From positions 187,426,355 to 187,490,354 of the forward strand of contig CM035413.1 in NCBI GenBank assembly GCA_020310875.1: DNA of 64,000 nt. The letters run 5' to 3'. Positions 21,463 through 33,449 of the stretch are shown piece by piece. Source of the DNA: Ceratopteris richardii (lineage: Eukaryota; Streptophyta; Polypodiopsida; Polypodiales; Pteridaceae). Position numbers and translations under genes: made by a program. The notes beneath the pieces were generated by a model, which worked only from the letters and a program-made list of their open reading frames with translations, was not told the DNA's origin and made no database searches. Within the stretch, counting starts at the first letter, position 1. Each line of letters opens with the position of its first letter.

Positions 21463-24400
21463 TGGTGCTTGCTTTAAACCATATAATGCCTTCTTTAACC
21501 TACACGCCTGGTTTTCATGCCCTTTTTGCACAAAGCCACGGGGCTGAAAAACATAGACTTCTTCATGCAAGTCACCATTCAGAAATGTTGTTTTAATGTC
21601 CAACTAATGTACATTCCAACCATGATGGGCTACAAGTGCACAAATGCTCCGAATAGTAGTCATATAGCATGTAGGTGCAAAGGTCTCATCAAAATCAATG
21701 CCTCTTTCGTGCGCATAACCCTTTGCAACAAGCCTAGCCTTATGCCTTTCAACTGTACCATCAGGTTTACGCTTGAGCTTGTATACCCACTTAATGCCAA
21801 TGGCCTTCTTGCCAGGAGGCAAGTCACATAAAGACCATGTACCATTCTTCATTATAGCATCATATTCAGATTGCATAGCAACCATCCAATTTTTTGAATT
21901 CTGTGCTTCATCAAAAGAAATAGGCTCATTCTCATCACAGAGACTAGACGCAGCCATAGCATAGCAATCTGATGCAAAGGAGGCACTATGAGAGCCTGAA
22001 CGAGTATGATATGACAAAGGTGCATCTAATTTGCTGTCATGCAAAGTCTGCACAAGCCAAGTGCATCATGTAAATCTGCATCAGAAATGGAATAATCTGC
22101 ATTATCATATGAAACCTGCAAAGGCTAAGAAGTTGCCTCATTAGGACCAGCACTAGACTGTCCACCTGTAAAAAGAGGCATCAAAGTATCATACATGTCT
22201 TTGGAGCTAACAGATGTCTCTTTAGTACATGAAAGCAATGGTTGAATAGCATCTTCCACAAAGAAAACATCACGGCTAACCAGTAGTCTGTGGATGATAC
22301 AGACAATATTCTTTACTTTCAGAACTGTACCCAACAAAAATACATTTTACTGCCTTATCATCCAAATTTTTGCGATGTTGTTCAGGCACTAGTGCATATT
22401 CCAAACAACCAAAAACACGCAGATGAGCAACAAATGGCTTGTGGTCATGCCAAGCCTCATATGGAGTGGTAGACTGCACCGCTTTAGTGGGACACCTGTT
22501 CAGTACATATGCTACACACATGACAACCTCAAGCCAGAAACTATGTGGTAAAGGCACACTCAACCAGAAATGTATTAAAATCAGAAGACATATATTCCCC
22601 CCCTCGATTGGAACAGAGGGTGCCCATTTTACATGCTGACAGATTTTCAGCCAAAACCAAAAATTGTTTAAAGCACATGAACACTTTGGACTTTTCTTTG
22701 AGTGGATATACCCATGCATGCCTAGAAAAATAATCAATGAAATTCACCAAGTAAAGGTAATTTCCAAAGAGGGTGTCTGCATAGGACCACAGACATCACT
22801 ATGTACAAGCTGCAATTTCTGTGTAGCCCAAACTGAACCATCTTTTGGAAATGAGGAATGCTACATTTTGCCCAAAATGCAGCCTTCAGAAACATGTTTT
22901 CCAGGTGCCTCAAGTTTGGGCAAAGAGGACACCATTTCAAATTTCTGCAAGCGTAGCAAACTAGCAAAATTCAGATGACCAAAGCGTGCATGCTAAAGCT
23001 TTGCATCTGACATAGCATGAGAATCATTTACTGCACATGCCATATTATTTTTAGATCTTTCATAGTCTATGAGCTTATACAACCCATGACATAAAATGCC
23101 AGAAGCAATAATAACATCGCCATTTGACAGATCATGAACTGTACATCTGTCATCAACAAATTTAACAACCAAGCCAATCTTGGCTAATGCAGAAACTGAT
23201 AACAGATTCTTCTTGATCCCTGGCACAAATAAAGGATCTGACAAAGTGAAAGAACTACCATCAGTAGTAGTCAAAATGATCTTACCAACTCTCATTATAG
23301 GACAAGAGGAGTTGTTGGCGCATGTAACAGTATTCCCTGTAGGGGCAGGCTCGAGTGAAGGGAAGAAACTGTGCTGCAAGGTAATATGTTTGGTCACCCC
23401 ACTATCAAAGTACCAAACATCTGAGTCTACTGTAGACATGCACTTCTCATGAGAAGATGGGTCAAAACTGCAAACAGTAGTGAATGCCCATTCTTCTTCC
23501 TACATAAAATTAGCAAACTCTGTTTTTGGTGTAGAGGCTTCTGCAACAACCATTCCAGCCTCTTTCTTCTTTGCCTCTTCTGCAGCCAGTTTTGGACAGT
23601 TCTTTAGGATATGATCATTCCCTTTACAGTACTTACAAAAAAATTTTTGCTTTTCTAATTTTTTCTCATCTTTGTCTTGGTTCTTCGAATGTACAGCATT
23701 TGTAGATTTCTGCTTACTAATAGAACAGCTCCATTTTCCTTTGCCCTTCTTACTAGCTAGGAAAGCTTGATCTACAACACGCATAATGGACCTGTTCTGC
23801 CTGGACTGATCTTCCTGCAACAGAACAGAGACTAACTTCTCAAATGACAAGGCATTTGGATTGCATTTCATCATCAACCGAAGAGTAGAAGAAAAACTCT
23901 GATATGAATCAGGAAGACCATTCAGAACGGTCTGCAGAAGTGAGCTATCTGGTATAACCTCATTAGCAGAAATCAACTGGTCCTTCAAGTCTTTGATCTT
24001 TGTTAGGAAACTGTCCATAGAATCACCTTCATTCATGTGCTCACTCTCCAACTGTTTTCGGAGGTAAGCAACACGAGCCTCATTTCTAGCTTGGTACAAT
24101 ATGGTAAGTGTATCCCAAGCATCCTTATCTGTTCTCGAAGAGCGAATATGAGGAATAATTGCACGTTTGACAGACGAAGCTATCAATGCATTTGCATGTG
24201 CATATCTTCCATCCCAACGAATCTGCTCTATAGTAGGTGCACCAGAAATAGTAGCACGAACAGGAATCTGTGCAATATCATCTTCGATGCCATCTCCATC
24301 AGCTCCAGCACCTGTATTTGCAGTACCTATTGTTATAGGTGTAACAGGACATCTTTCAACACCCTCCACAATGTTCCACAATCCTTTTGCAACCAATACA

Positions 24401-24465
24401 TGTCGCATCATATAATTCCATAATGGGTAGTTGGTACCATTCAACTTATCCTCAATAGCCAACAT
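21463..24465 (-). pseudogene. Copia-4 gag-pol, truncated in RT
   Basis: Gag runs from 24465 (MLAIEDKLNGTNYPLWNYMM) to about 23500 without a stop and is the best-preserved copia gag here. Its zinc knuckle CKYCKGNDHILKNC is intact. The protease region (23439-22993) reads WYFDSGVTKHI, where Ala after DSG is Val. Integrase has ARFGHLNF after a TAG that replaces the usual Trp, and SEGCILGKM followed by TAG for Gln. Further frameshifts occur around 22730-22550 (NRGGEYMSSDF in place of SDNGGEY). RT begins near 22000 with NWMVAMQSEYDAIMKNGTW and has the GIKWVYKLKRKPDGT block, a TAG for Gln before LDIK at about 21603, and ends at about 21463. No YVDD is present. Confidence 0.85.
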
Positions 24466-24770
24466 ACGGAATACATCACTGCTTTCAGCGATGGCCGGTG
24501 ACTAAAATACCTTGATGCAAAAAATTGATTGTATCTCAAAAAGTTGAACGGAACTTCCCAGAGGAGTTCTGCTAAACCTGTAGCAGACTTCAAGATGCTT
24601 ATATTGGTGGACCAAAATAGGTATATACCTTTGGTAGAAAAAGATGAAATAGCCTGCACAAGTGCTGCGATAGTGCATTCGGAAACACCCTGAGTATGCT
24701 CAGTAAATTTCATGTGAATTTGAGACTGCAAACGGAGGAGTGTCGACGGCGCCCTAGATGAAGTGACGAC

Positions 24771-24784
24771 CTGCTCTCATACCA
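24771..24784 (-). other. Copia-4 primer-binding site
   Basis: On the minus strand TGGTATGAGAGCAG lies two bases after the LTR end. The 24466-24770 leader between it and gag holds no clear gene. Confidence 0.8.
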
Positions 24785-24786
24785 AT

Positions 24787-25003
24787 TGTTGGAGTTAGAT
24801 GTATGTGGAAGCACGCAAACAGCACAAGGAAGAAGAAGAAGCTTGGAGCACAACACACAATACTGAATGTATTATTAGAGAATGTATTATTAGAGAATGT
24901 ACAAACATAAGTAGCCCATTAGGGCAATAGGCATATATACAAGCCAGGGCAAAAAAACCTGCTAGATAGGGAAAAAACGGCCCCGACGGTCCTAGTGTGC
25001 ACA
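24787..25003 (-). repeat. Copia-4 5' LTR (about 217 bp)
   Basis: On the minus strand it ends CTCCAACA beside the primer site. The 5' end is placed at TGTGCACACTAGG, where Gypsy-1 sequence starts. It contains a doubled 18-bp unit (GAATGTATTATTAGA and the next bases, near 24862-24900). Confidence 0.6.
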
Positions 25004-26661
25004 TCTAGTGATTCTAGGGACCCATTTACTAGTGATTCTATTCGTGCTCATGGACCTTAGTGTGTTCCTGAGTGTTGAAAACGAGTGGATGCCGGCTGTG
25101 CGAGTGAATGGATCATGCTGTCTAGGGTGTGGCCTTGGTGTAGCTATTTGAGCCTGCAAACAAGTCTTAGGCACCCAAATTTGTCTTGATTGTGGGCTAG
25201 CCTTCATCGACTTCTTGGGCACCCAAATAGACTTCACGTTAGCAGAAGAACTTCTGAAAGACTTCTTATTAGTGTCGTGTTGTTGGTTACTAATAAGAGG
25301 CTTTGCCCGTGTGGTTGGCTTGAGTGCAACCGGGTGTTCGCCTTTCCGCACCCACACTTGTTTCACTAGCTGAGACATTTTGCTGCGCAGGTACTTTTGA
25401 TCTCCGACGTAGGTATTACACTGCTTCTTCTGCCTTTGATCCACCTTTGGTTGCTGCCTCCCTCTGGCCTTTGGAAAAGAAGGGAGTTCCGTTGTGGTTC
25501 TGACTCCTTTTTTGAGATCTTCATTCTTCTGCATCACATAGCCTTGGACAAGAACAACATGGTCAACTTCATGTGCACCCCTGAGGGACCAGGAGTCTGT
25601 GCCTTTCCTAGTTCCTTGAGTGCTCCATTATTTAACTCCATTGTAATTCTAGTCTGGTTCACCCATACCTGAAGAAGTCCACTTCTTAGGTTTAAGTTGA
25701 CTGCTTGGTCATAAATCCAGTCTTGACCCAGGACAAGGGGTTCCGTGAGGTCCTCATCTTGACATACTAGCACTTTAACTGTCATTGCCTCATCATGAAT
25801 ATAGAGGGGAAGTTCCACCTCGCCCATGCAAGGGGTTTCCACGCCTCCCAATCCTATGAGATATGCTTCCACAGGATTGACATTTAATTGCAACTCTAGA
25901 CAGTAAGACAATTTAACAGCACTAGTGGTTGCACCTGAGTCAATCAAGGCTCTTACAGTCCTTGCACTCTTTCCTTGTCCTATATCTAAGGTTATGAAAG
26001 GACGTCGATCAGTTATCCTATGTGAGCTAACACCTGAAACTTCACACATAGCCACGTCATATCCTTGATCTGCATATGCATCTTGCCTAGGGTGCTCTAT
26101 ACCTTGTCTTCTTAATTTCATTCTCCGGATGCGCTCTAGGGCTTCTGCTTGAGCTTCTTCTCGAATTCGCTTTTCTTCCTCTTTACGTTGCTTAGCAGTA
26201 TTGAGTCGACTTAGCATTTCCTCGGTGAGGGGTTCCTGATACAACTTGACTCTGCATCCGCTAATATAGTTTGGGAGAACATCATCCTCTAAAGTGGCTA
26301 GTTGTACTGCTCCACTCGTGGAGATCCTATTGATGATCATAGGTCCGTAGCCTCTCTTTTCTAGCTTCCTTGCGTGTTGTTTCAGTGTGTAGACTAAAAC
26401 TAGATCTCCTGCTTTCAAGCCCTTATCCTTCACATGGGCATCAAAGTATGCCTTCTGTCTCTTCTTAGCTGCATATATCCCTGCAGCTGCTCTCAGTCTT
26501 GTTTCTCCTAATCGTTCAAGGTCAAAAAGTCTAGAGGAGAGTTCATGACCCGTCCATTCGTGCTCTTGTGCTACCTTCAACGACGTTTTGGCCAAATACC
26601 ATATGAAAGCGGGTGGCTTGGAGTACCGTTTTGTAGGCAACTCGGTATGCCCAAACAACAT
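24992..26661 (-). pseudogene. Gypsy-1 integrase C-terminus plus second retropepsin domain (post-integrase)
   Basis: After the frameshift the integrase C-terminal GPY/F-like region reads KLEKRGYGPMIINRIS with LVLVYTLKQ before it. A charged helical segment (KQRKEEEKRIREEAQAEALE) follows. A second aspartic protease domain comes next: RPFITLDIGQGKS, RALIDSGATTSAV near 25935, then EAYLIGLGGVETPCMGEVEL and LVLGQDWIYD. The last 200 residues have four W-V-P/R-K motifs. A one-base shift in a G run near 25595 separates this from the tail. The final three codons lie in Copia-4's LTR, so the true end is lost. A gypsy pol normally ends after integrase or carries an env-like ORF here. The role of protease 2 is unknown. 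Confidence 0.85.
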
Positions 26662-28102
26662 GGTGTAGCTGTTTGTCCCAATCAGAGCGTTTATTGTTCA
26701 CTAATTTCGTCAGTACATTGCATAAGATCTTGTTGGTGCTCTCAGCCTGGCCATTTGCTTGAGGGTGATAAGGGGCAGACTTCTTATGTATTACCAAGAA
26801 TTCTTGGAGCAGATTTTCAATTACTTCATTCAAGAAGTGGGTGCCTCTATCACTAACTAGCTCTATGGGTAGCCCGTATCTAGTGAACACATTCTCAAAT
26901 AAAAACTTAGCTGTTGTTTGAGCATCGTTTTTTGTTGTGGCTTTTACCTCTACCCACTTAGTTAGATAGTCTGTTGCAACAATGATGTATTCTGCATGAG
27001 AACCCTTAGCTGGGGGATTAATAGGACCTACGAAGTCTATTCCCCACTTAGAGAATGCATGTCCACCCATCATAGGTTTCAATGGCATCTCATCTTTACG
27101 TATAGGATACTGAGTTCGCTGACAGACATCACACCGTTTCACATAGGTATGTGCATCCATGTGAAGGGTCGGCCACCAGAAGCCCGCAAATAGTATTGCC
27201 TTGATCACCCGATCTGGTCCAAAGTGTCCTCCTGCTACACCTTGGTGAGCAGTTTCCAAGATCTTGAGATATTCACTTTCATGGACACATAGCCTTAGGT
27301 ACCCATCTTTACCACGCTTATATAGATTATCACCAATGAGTGAGTAATCCTGGGCTTCTTGTTCTAAACTTCTTTTCCTAGCCAAGGTCATATCTGGAGG
27401 GAATGTTCTCGTCCTCAGGAAGGATACTAGTGGTTCACTCCAATCTGGCACTATGGACACTTGATAGAGAGTGGCATGTTCCACAGGTGGTTTAGTGCAA
27501 CAGATTGGGTATTCCTTGCACAACTTTTGGACATCAGCTTCCATAGTTGGCCAATGTACTTCGAGTCTCCTTAGCGTCTGTAAGGTTCGTTGCTTTGAAT
27601 AGTCTTGCTCTAATGCACCTACATGTGCTAATTGCAACCATTTAGCGTACTCATCCTCTTCCACACAACAGGCCAAGATTCCTTGATCTGTGTGCTTGTA
27701 CATGCTTCCTGCCATGATGTGGTACTTTTGGGCTTTCACAACCTCTCTATTTTGTGTGTTTACTACTGGATGGTTAGGCCCGTATGTCAATACTGGTACC
27801 AATGGCTTAGCCCACTGCGGCACCACCTCCAAATTAAACAAGTAAGCGTCAGGAAGGTCATCTGATACTCCTTGTGGGGCTTCTCCAGATGTGAGCCTAG
27901 AGAGATGATCTGCTCTCAAATGAGTCCTCCCTTTTCTCACCACTACCTCAAAGTCATATTCCATTAGTAATAGAAACCATCTTACTAATCTACCTGTATT
28001 GCATGGCTTGTTCACAAGGTATAACAATGCTTGATGGTCAGTAAAAAATTTAAACTTGTTTGCAAGCAAATAGTGTCTAAACTTCTTAACTGCATATACC
28101 AT
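26590..28102 (-). pseudogene. Gypsy-1 RNase H end, duplicated H2C2 and integrase
   Basis: The first 90 residues finish RNase H (ADHLSRLTSG end). A zinc-binding-like module follows at 27735-27490 (SMYKHTDQGILACCVEEDEY, VHWPTMEADVQ, CKEYPICC). A second module follows at 27345-27110 (NLYKRGKDGYLRLCVHESEY, AHQGVAGGHFG, FWWPTLHMDA, CDVCQRTQ), which has the full His-His-Cys-Cys set. The integrase core then shows WGIDFVGPINP, LVSDRGTHFLNEVIE and PYHPQANGQAEST, so all three acidic residues are present. Near 26590 a deletion of some 25-35 bp, judged against Gypsy-2, shifts the frame between FGQN and KVAQEHEW. Confidence 0.88.
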
Positions 28103-28135
28103 GCCTAAGCCTTCTCTCTCAGTAGTGGTGTAATT

Positions 28136-30154
28136 TCATTCAGCTGCATTCAATTGTCTACTGGCATAGGCAATTGGAAGATCCATATTACCTTCACCAG
28201 TAGGTTGTGCAAGCACACATCCAATGGCATAATTGGATGCATCCACATGAACATGGAATGGCTTATTCCAATCTGGTGTGGTCAAGATTGGTGCTGAACA
28301 TAATCTTCGTTTAAGCTCCTGGAAGGAATTCTCACATTCATCCGTCCACTCAAAGTTAGTCAGAAGTCCGTACATGGGCTTTGCGATGACAGCATACATG
28401 TGAATGAACCGGCGGTAGTAACCACAATGTCCCATGAAAGCTTGTACTTCCTTGACATTCCTTGGCCTAGGTAGCTCTGCTATGGCTCTCACTTTCTCTT
28501 CGTCAGTAGATATGCCATTCTTTGACACTATGTGTCCTAGAATCTTGCCTTGCCTGACCATGAAAACACACTTTTCTAGGTTCAGGCAGACTTGATATTC
28601 TCTACATTTGTCAAAGATTTGTCTGAGTTCAGGGATATGGGTTTGTCTAATGTTGGAATGAGCACAAAGATCATCTACATAGACCTCTAAGTTCTTCCTC
28701 AGGAACTCCTTAAACACATGGCACATTAGTCTCTGGAAGGTAGCTGGTGCATTGGTAAGCCCAAATGGCATTACACGAAAGGCAAATATACCCCACTCTG
28801 TGGCAAAAGCCGTCTTATGCTGATCTTCTGGAGCTATGGCTACTTGATTGTAGCCCGAAAATCCATCAAGGAAGCTATACACTTCCTTGCCTGCCACTCT
28901 TTCTAAGAGATGTTCTGTGATGGGAAGCGGATAGTTATCTCGGATTGTGGCTGCATTGACCTTCTTTAAGTTAATGCATACACGTAATAAACCATTCTTT
29001 TTGGGCACCACTACAATGGGGGATACCCATTCAGTGTGCTCAATTTCATAGATAAATCTAGCTTCTACCAGTCTATCTATCTCCTCTTTGATCTTAGCAG
29101 CGTAATTATCGTTATATGTATAGGGCTTTTGCTTAGAGGGTTTGGCATCTGAAGTCATGGGGATGGTGTGTGAGCATATGTTAGGATCAACACCTTTCAA
29201 ATCCTTGTAACTCCAAGCGAATACATCTCTGTATTCTCTTAGCAAGGCAATTAACGCATGCTCTTCTTCCTCTGTTAGGTCATGGCCTATGTACGTGCAT
29301 CTCTCCTCTCCTTCTTCTAGGGCCACTACTATTTTCTTGGTGGTTTCTTTGTTATCATAGGCCTCTCCTGATTGTGCCTCTCGTTTCGGCATTCTGATCA
29401 TGACTCTCCTGTCGTCTATCTCGTACTTCTTAAAATTTTCTGGGACCTCAAACAAGGATTCTTCCTCTTCTGGTGAGACTTCTTTCTTCTTTCGTTTCTT
29501 TCCTTCTTCCTTCGGTGTCACATGTGTGGCTAATCTTACATCGTTTGTAAGCTCTCCATGCCTCTGGGGTTGAAATTCTACTTCATGGAAGTATTCTTCA
29601 TCTGATGCAAAAGGTGGGTCCATAATGATTGACTCTAGATCGGAGTCACTTGCATCCTCAAATGCATTAGGGCTAGGTTCGCATTCTTCTAGAACTGCCT
29701 CTCCCATGATTGGTTCTATGGAGAAGACTGAAATGTCATAGCCATCCTCATCACAGTGAGGTGTCCATTGTTCCTCATTGATGGCTACATCCATGGTTGC
29801 TAAAATTTCTGCCCAGCCGTGAGGTTCAAATTCTTCGTCTGGAAAAACTACAGGTGCATAGGCTGGGTCTTGGATTGATCTATGGGTTTCTTTTGCACCT
29901 ACCTCTCTGGCTTTTTCTCTCTTCTCTTTGTCCACTGCTACTTTGCACATCCATAAGTGGGTGTCTTCATGCATCCATGAGGATCCTGATCCTATGGAAT
30001 GCACCGATTCCGTATCATCTTTGGCTCTATGGATGGGATTCCATTGGATGGGAGGTACATCTCTATGAGAGTAATCTTTGAGATTTACTTTGGTTGTAAC
30101 ACCTAAGTGTTGCAAATACAAGGAGTTGGTTCCCCAGTCCTGTACCACTTGCAA
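28136..30154 (-). pseudogene. Gypsy-1 reverse transcriptase and RNase H
   Basis: About 250 residues of acidic linker lead into RT. RT motifs include WVSPIVVVPKKNG, RVCINLKKVNAATIRDNYPL, FLDGFSGYNQ, FAFRVMPFGLTNAPATFQR and the YVDD core (near 28680-28669), all intact. RNase H starts near 28265 with FHVHVDASNYAIGCVLAQ and IAYASRQLNAAE. A TGA at 28136 interrupts it, and it continues in the same frame with TTEREGLGMVYAV and FFTDHQALLYL. The catalytic Asp-Glu-Asp residues are present. It would copy the element RNA into DNA in the cytoplasmic particle. This is the best-preserved RT in the window. Confidence 0.9.
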
Positions 30155-30853
30155 CTATCGCATAAATGGTCTTCCCAAAATCATCTCATAGGCATGATTT
30201 TTGCTAAAGTCACATATAGCAAATGTATGCTCGAACTCAACACCACATGTAGTGAGAGTTATTCCTTCTAACAACCCTAGGGGTCTCTCTATGTGACCAT
30301 CGGCCATCTGCAATTTCATTCTCGTTGGCCTGAGTGCTGGCTTGCCCCAACGCTTCCATAGGGAAGTGGTGGCAATTGCAACTCCTGCACCTGAGTCCAA
30401 AATTGCCTTGGTGGTGTACTCTTGGTAGGTAATGGGAAGATAGGTGTTCCCTTCTTCACCTTCACACATATCCCCTATCTTATCCAAGGGTATTTCTGGT
30501 ACTGTCCTCTGGGATCCTACCTGGGAACGAGGTTTGGCTATTTCTGGTACTTGTTTGGCTACATGTTTCCATAATTCAGGTCTTACCTTGAGTAGCTCTT
30601 CTAACTTGAGATTGCACTGCACTTTAGTGTTTTTCACTACCTCTGTGTTCCTAGGTAAGACTGAGTCCTCATTTCGTACCATGACCATAGGTGCCCTCAT
30701 ACAGGTGGACTTGGCTTCCCATGGGCCTGTGAAATGGGGTAGTTCTTGTAAAGAATTAGACTCAAAGTCTAGTCTTTCTTGAGAGTGGGTACTCTCTTGC
30801 TCCTCATAAATGGATGGGATATCTTGTGGGAATTGGTCATGTGCATCGTCCAC
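30155..30853 (-). pseudogene. Gypsy-1 protease 1 (retropepsin in the usual place)
   Basis: In frame with gag and RT. A helical and acidic spacer precedes the domain. The catalytic motif AILDSGAGVAIATTS lies near 30400. The second half shows TTCGVEFEHTFAICDF and the Athila-like MILGRPFMR end. It would cleave the polyprotein as a homodimer. The frame is closed by a TAG at 30155 just after FMR, where Gln is likely, directly ahead of the RT portion. Confidence 0.85.
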
Positions 30854-30910
30854 AAGTTCAATAGGAGGAGGGACTTCACTCTCTTTAGCCCATTTGTCTT
30901 CTTGAATCTC

Positions 30911-33232
30911 TCATAGGAATTCTGGTGTGAATCGATTCATAGAAGAAGATGTGTCTGGCTCCGTAGAGTTAGGCACATAGGCTTTCTGGGCAGGAAGACT
31001 TGCTCTTTCACTTGCCTTGTCCTTATGTTGAGAGGTGGGTTCCTTTTCTGATTGTGCAATCAGCTTCTCTATTCTCTCTAACAGTCCATCAAAGTGCAAC
31101 TGTGTCTTCGCTGAACTAGAGATGTTAAATAGGCGACTGGCTTCAAACATGGTCTGAGCCAATTCCACCATTTTAGCACAAATTTTGGTTCGTTCTAACT
31201 CTAGTTCTGCCCTTGGGTAACGCTTTTCATGATCAGTTACGTTTGGCCCTTCTTGGATTCTGGCCTGATATGCTTTAAGCATCATATTAAGGTCTTCGAG
31301 AGTGGAATCAGCTAGGACTGATCCTACTCTAGGGGGTGGTGGAATTAGTTGAGGCGGGTTGGAAGGTGGCTGGTCGGATGGCGATGGGAATGGTGGTGGT
31401 GGGGTAGTGTGAGAGGGAGTTTGAGATGTGAGTTCAGTTATCATGGCTTTGGTTTCTCTTATGCTTTCCTCAAGTTCACTCATCTTTTTAGCCCATTGTC
31501 TTTTCATTCTTTCCCTACTATCTTTCCACGCTCTAGTCCTCTTCTTTGTCGTACTCTCTGTTTCACTAACTTCTGGGCTTTTTTCCTGACCTACACGCTG
31601 GTTTTGCTGCAGTGCTTGGGCTCTAGTGATTACTTGTACTGGTGCAGTGGAAGTCACGCTCCCTGTGGAGTCTACCACTAACCCAACAACGTTGATAGGA
31701 GTGATTTTTGGCATATTATTAGGATTCCTAGGGCAGTTTCGTAAGAGATGTTCCTTTCCACAGTCTTGGCAAAAACCCTGGATCGTTACTGACTGGGGTT
31801 GTGTCGATGGAGGCACAGGACAATCACGAATGAGGTGATCCCCCTGACATCTGTAGCATGGTCCTCTAGGGAATGGGGGTCTTACCTGCCTAGGTTGAGG
31901 TCTAGGGTTGGGGTTTGCATACATGACGTTTGTGTGATCTGACTCCCAACTAGGTTCACTCGGTTCTTCACTATAGTAGGACTCACCATGTTCAGGAGAT
32001 TGCATGTAGTAAGCCTGGGGACTATCAACATGTGTAGAATCAAAACTATGGTCACTGGGGTCACTTTCAGAAAGCAGTGGTGTTACAGGGACTATAGCTC
32101 TATTCAGGTTCTCTTCTGCAACTGCATACTTTACCGGAATCACATTCGTAGGAGCGGTTGGTTGTTGTGCTAACACTGGCTGAGGTCTCAGTTGGGCCTG
32201 ATGTTGCGGTTGGTAATTTTGCTGAGGCCTAGCGTATTGCTGAGGTGGGTACTGATTCTGGTATCTTCCTTGTTGAGAGTATGGCTGAGGGTAGGTTTGC
32301 CTAACCGCTTGCTTATTGTATGGGCAATCTTGCGCGGTGTGATTGGTGTATCTTCGTTCTATGGTGCAGTACTGGCTACTAGGATTTATATAACATCTTT
32401 TTACAGGGGCAAACCTTGGGATTTGTTTGCTAGTTACACCTAATTTCTGAGCTACTTTCTCTACAAGTTCCTCAATTGATGTGGATTGCGTGGAAGAGAG
32501 GTTAGAGGCACTATCCGAATCCTTGTATATCTTGGAAAGCTCTAACTCCTCCCCTAGGTTATCCTCGATATCAATGCACATGCGTACACAATCTTCTATG
32601 GTCCTAGGGTCCTTCAAGTACACATAAGAGCTCAATTTGGTACTTAGCAATCCATCCAAGAATAAAGCCACTTGCTTAGCTGGTGTGGGTAGCTCCGAAA
32701 CAGGGCATCTTTCTAAGTATTGCCTAAATCTTCTTCCTGCAAGTCTCACGGTTTCTTGAGGGGTTTGCTTGAAGCTGTGAATCAGCGAGGAGGTATTATG
32801 CCTTATGCCACTCTTAGAGAATTCAATAATGAAAGCCTCTAGGAGTTGGTCTATGCTCCTGAACTGCCTCTCATTTAGTGGCTGAAACCATGTCAGGGCA
32901 GTGTTCCTAAGGGTCAGACCAAAGGCATTGTACTGCGTGAATAGATCCTCCACTTTTTCAGCTCTCAAGACTTGCCTAAACTCAGCCACATGATCGTATG
33001 GATCTCCAGTGCCATCGAAGTAGTTCTTCATGGACTTAACTAGTTGAGTCGGTCTCAAGGTTCTTGTGTGCTCTCTAGGTCGTGGTAGAGGGAACTCATC
33101 CGCATTTCTTTGATTCCTGTGAGCTCTAAGTATCTCAGGTTCTACTCTATTTGTTTCCGTCCTCGTTCTTTCCTTGCCCCCTGGGTTGGCAAAGCTTACT
33201 TCTAGTCTATCTCTACTTCTATCTCGTTGCAT
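30911..33232 (-). pseudogene. Gypsy-1 gag (capsid and nucleocapsid)
   Basis: A 773-residue open frame. The retrotransposon gag capsid domain lies at about residues 55-250 (LRPTQLVKSMKNYFDG, ALTWFQPL, SLIHSFKQTPQETVRLAGRR). A Gln/Pro-rich stretch follows. Two intact CX2CX4HX4C zinc knuckles lie near residues 465-520 (CYRCQGDHLIRDC and CQDCGKEHLLRNC), and a possible third, degenerate one lies upstream (near residue 290). The C-terminal third has a proline-rich stretch and a helical region. A TGA at 30911 separates it from protease, but the frame continues directly into it, so the original product was gag-pol in one frame. Confidence 0.85.
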
Positions 33233-33449
33233 TCCATGAGCTTGGGATGTTCCCGCACCAGGGTGACCATAGGATACATTCGATCTCGGTTGGGGGAAAA
33301 CGAATTCACCCTTTCAAGTGTAAGCATGCCTATCATGTTCTGTCACCACAAAGATCCTCTCCGAAGCGTGATCTAAGTAGGTCACTCTACCTGGGCTATC
33401 AGGATCCTTAAACTCATAGATCATGATTGTTCCTATATCAGTTGGCTGA

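Larger units (their letters stand above)
21451..25003 (-). mobile_element. Copia-4: 3'-truncated copia element, minus strand
   Basis: From right to left: 5' LTR, primer site, gag, protease, integrase and the first third of RT. RT stops near 21451 after LKKALYGLKQAPRDW at the head-on junction with Copia-3. RNase H and the 3' LTR are missing. The right end truncates the tail of Gypsy-1. Confidence 0.8.

Noticed and set aside
29797..30081. Plus-strand frames within the Gypsy-1 pol (also 26545-26856, 30444-30782, 31349-31681, 32192-32443)
   Set aside because: Antisense to a well-supported coding region, no domain, biased composition mirroring the opposite strand.
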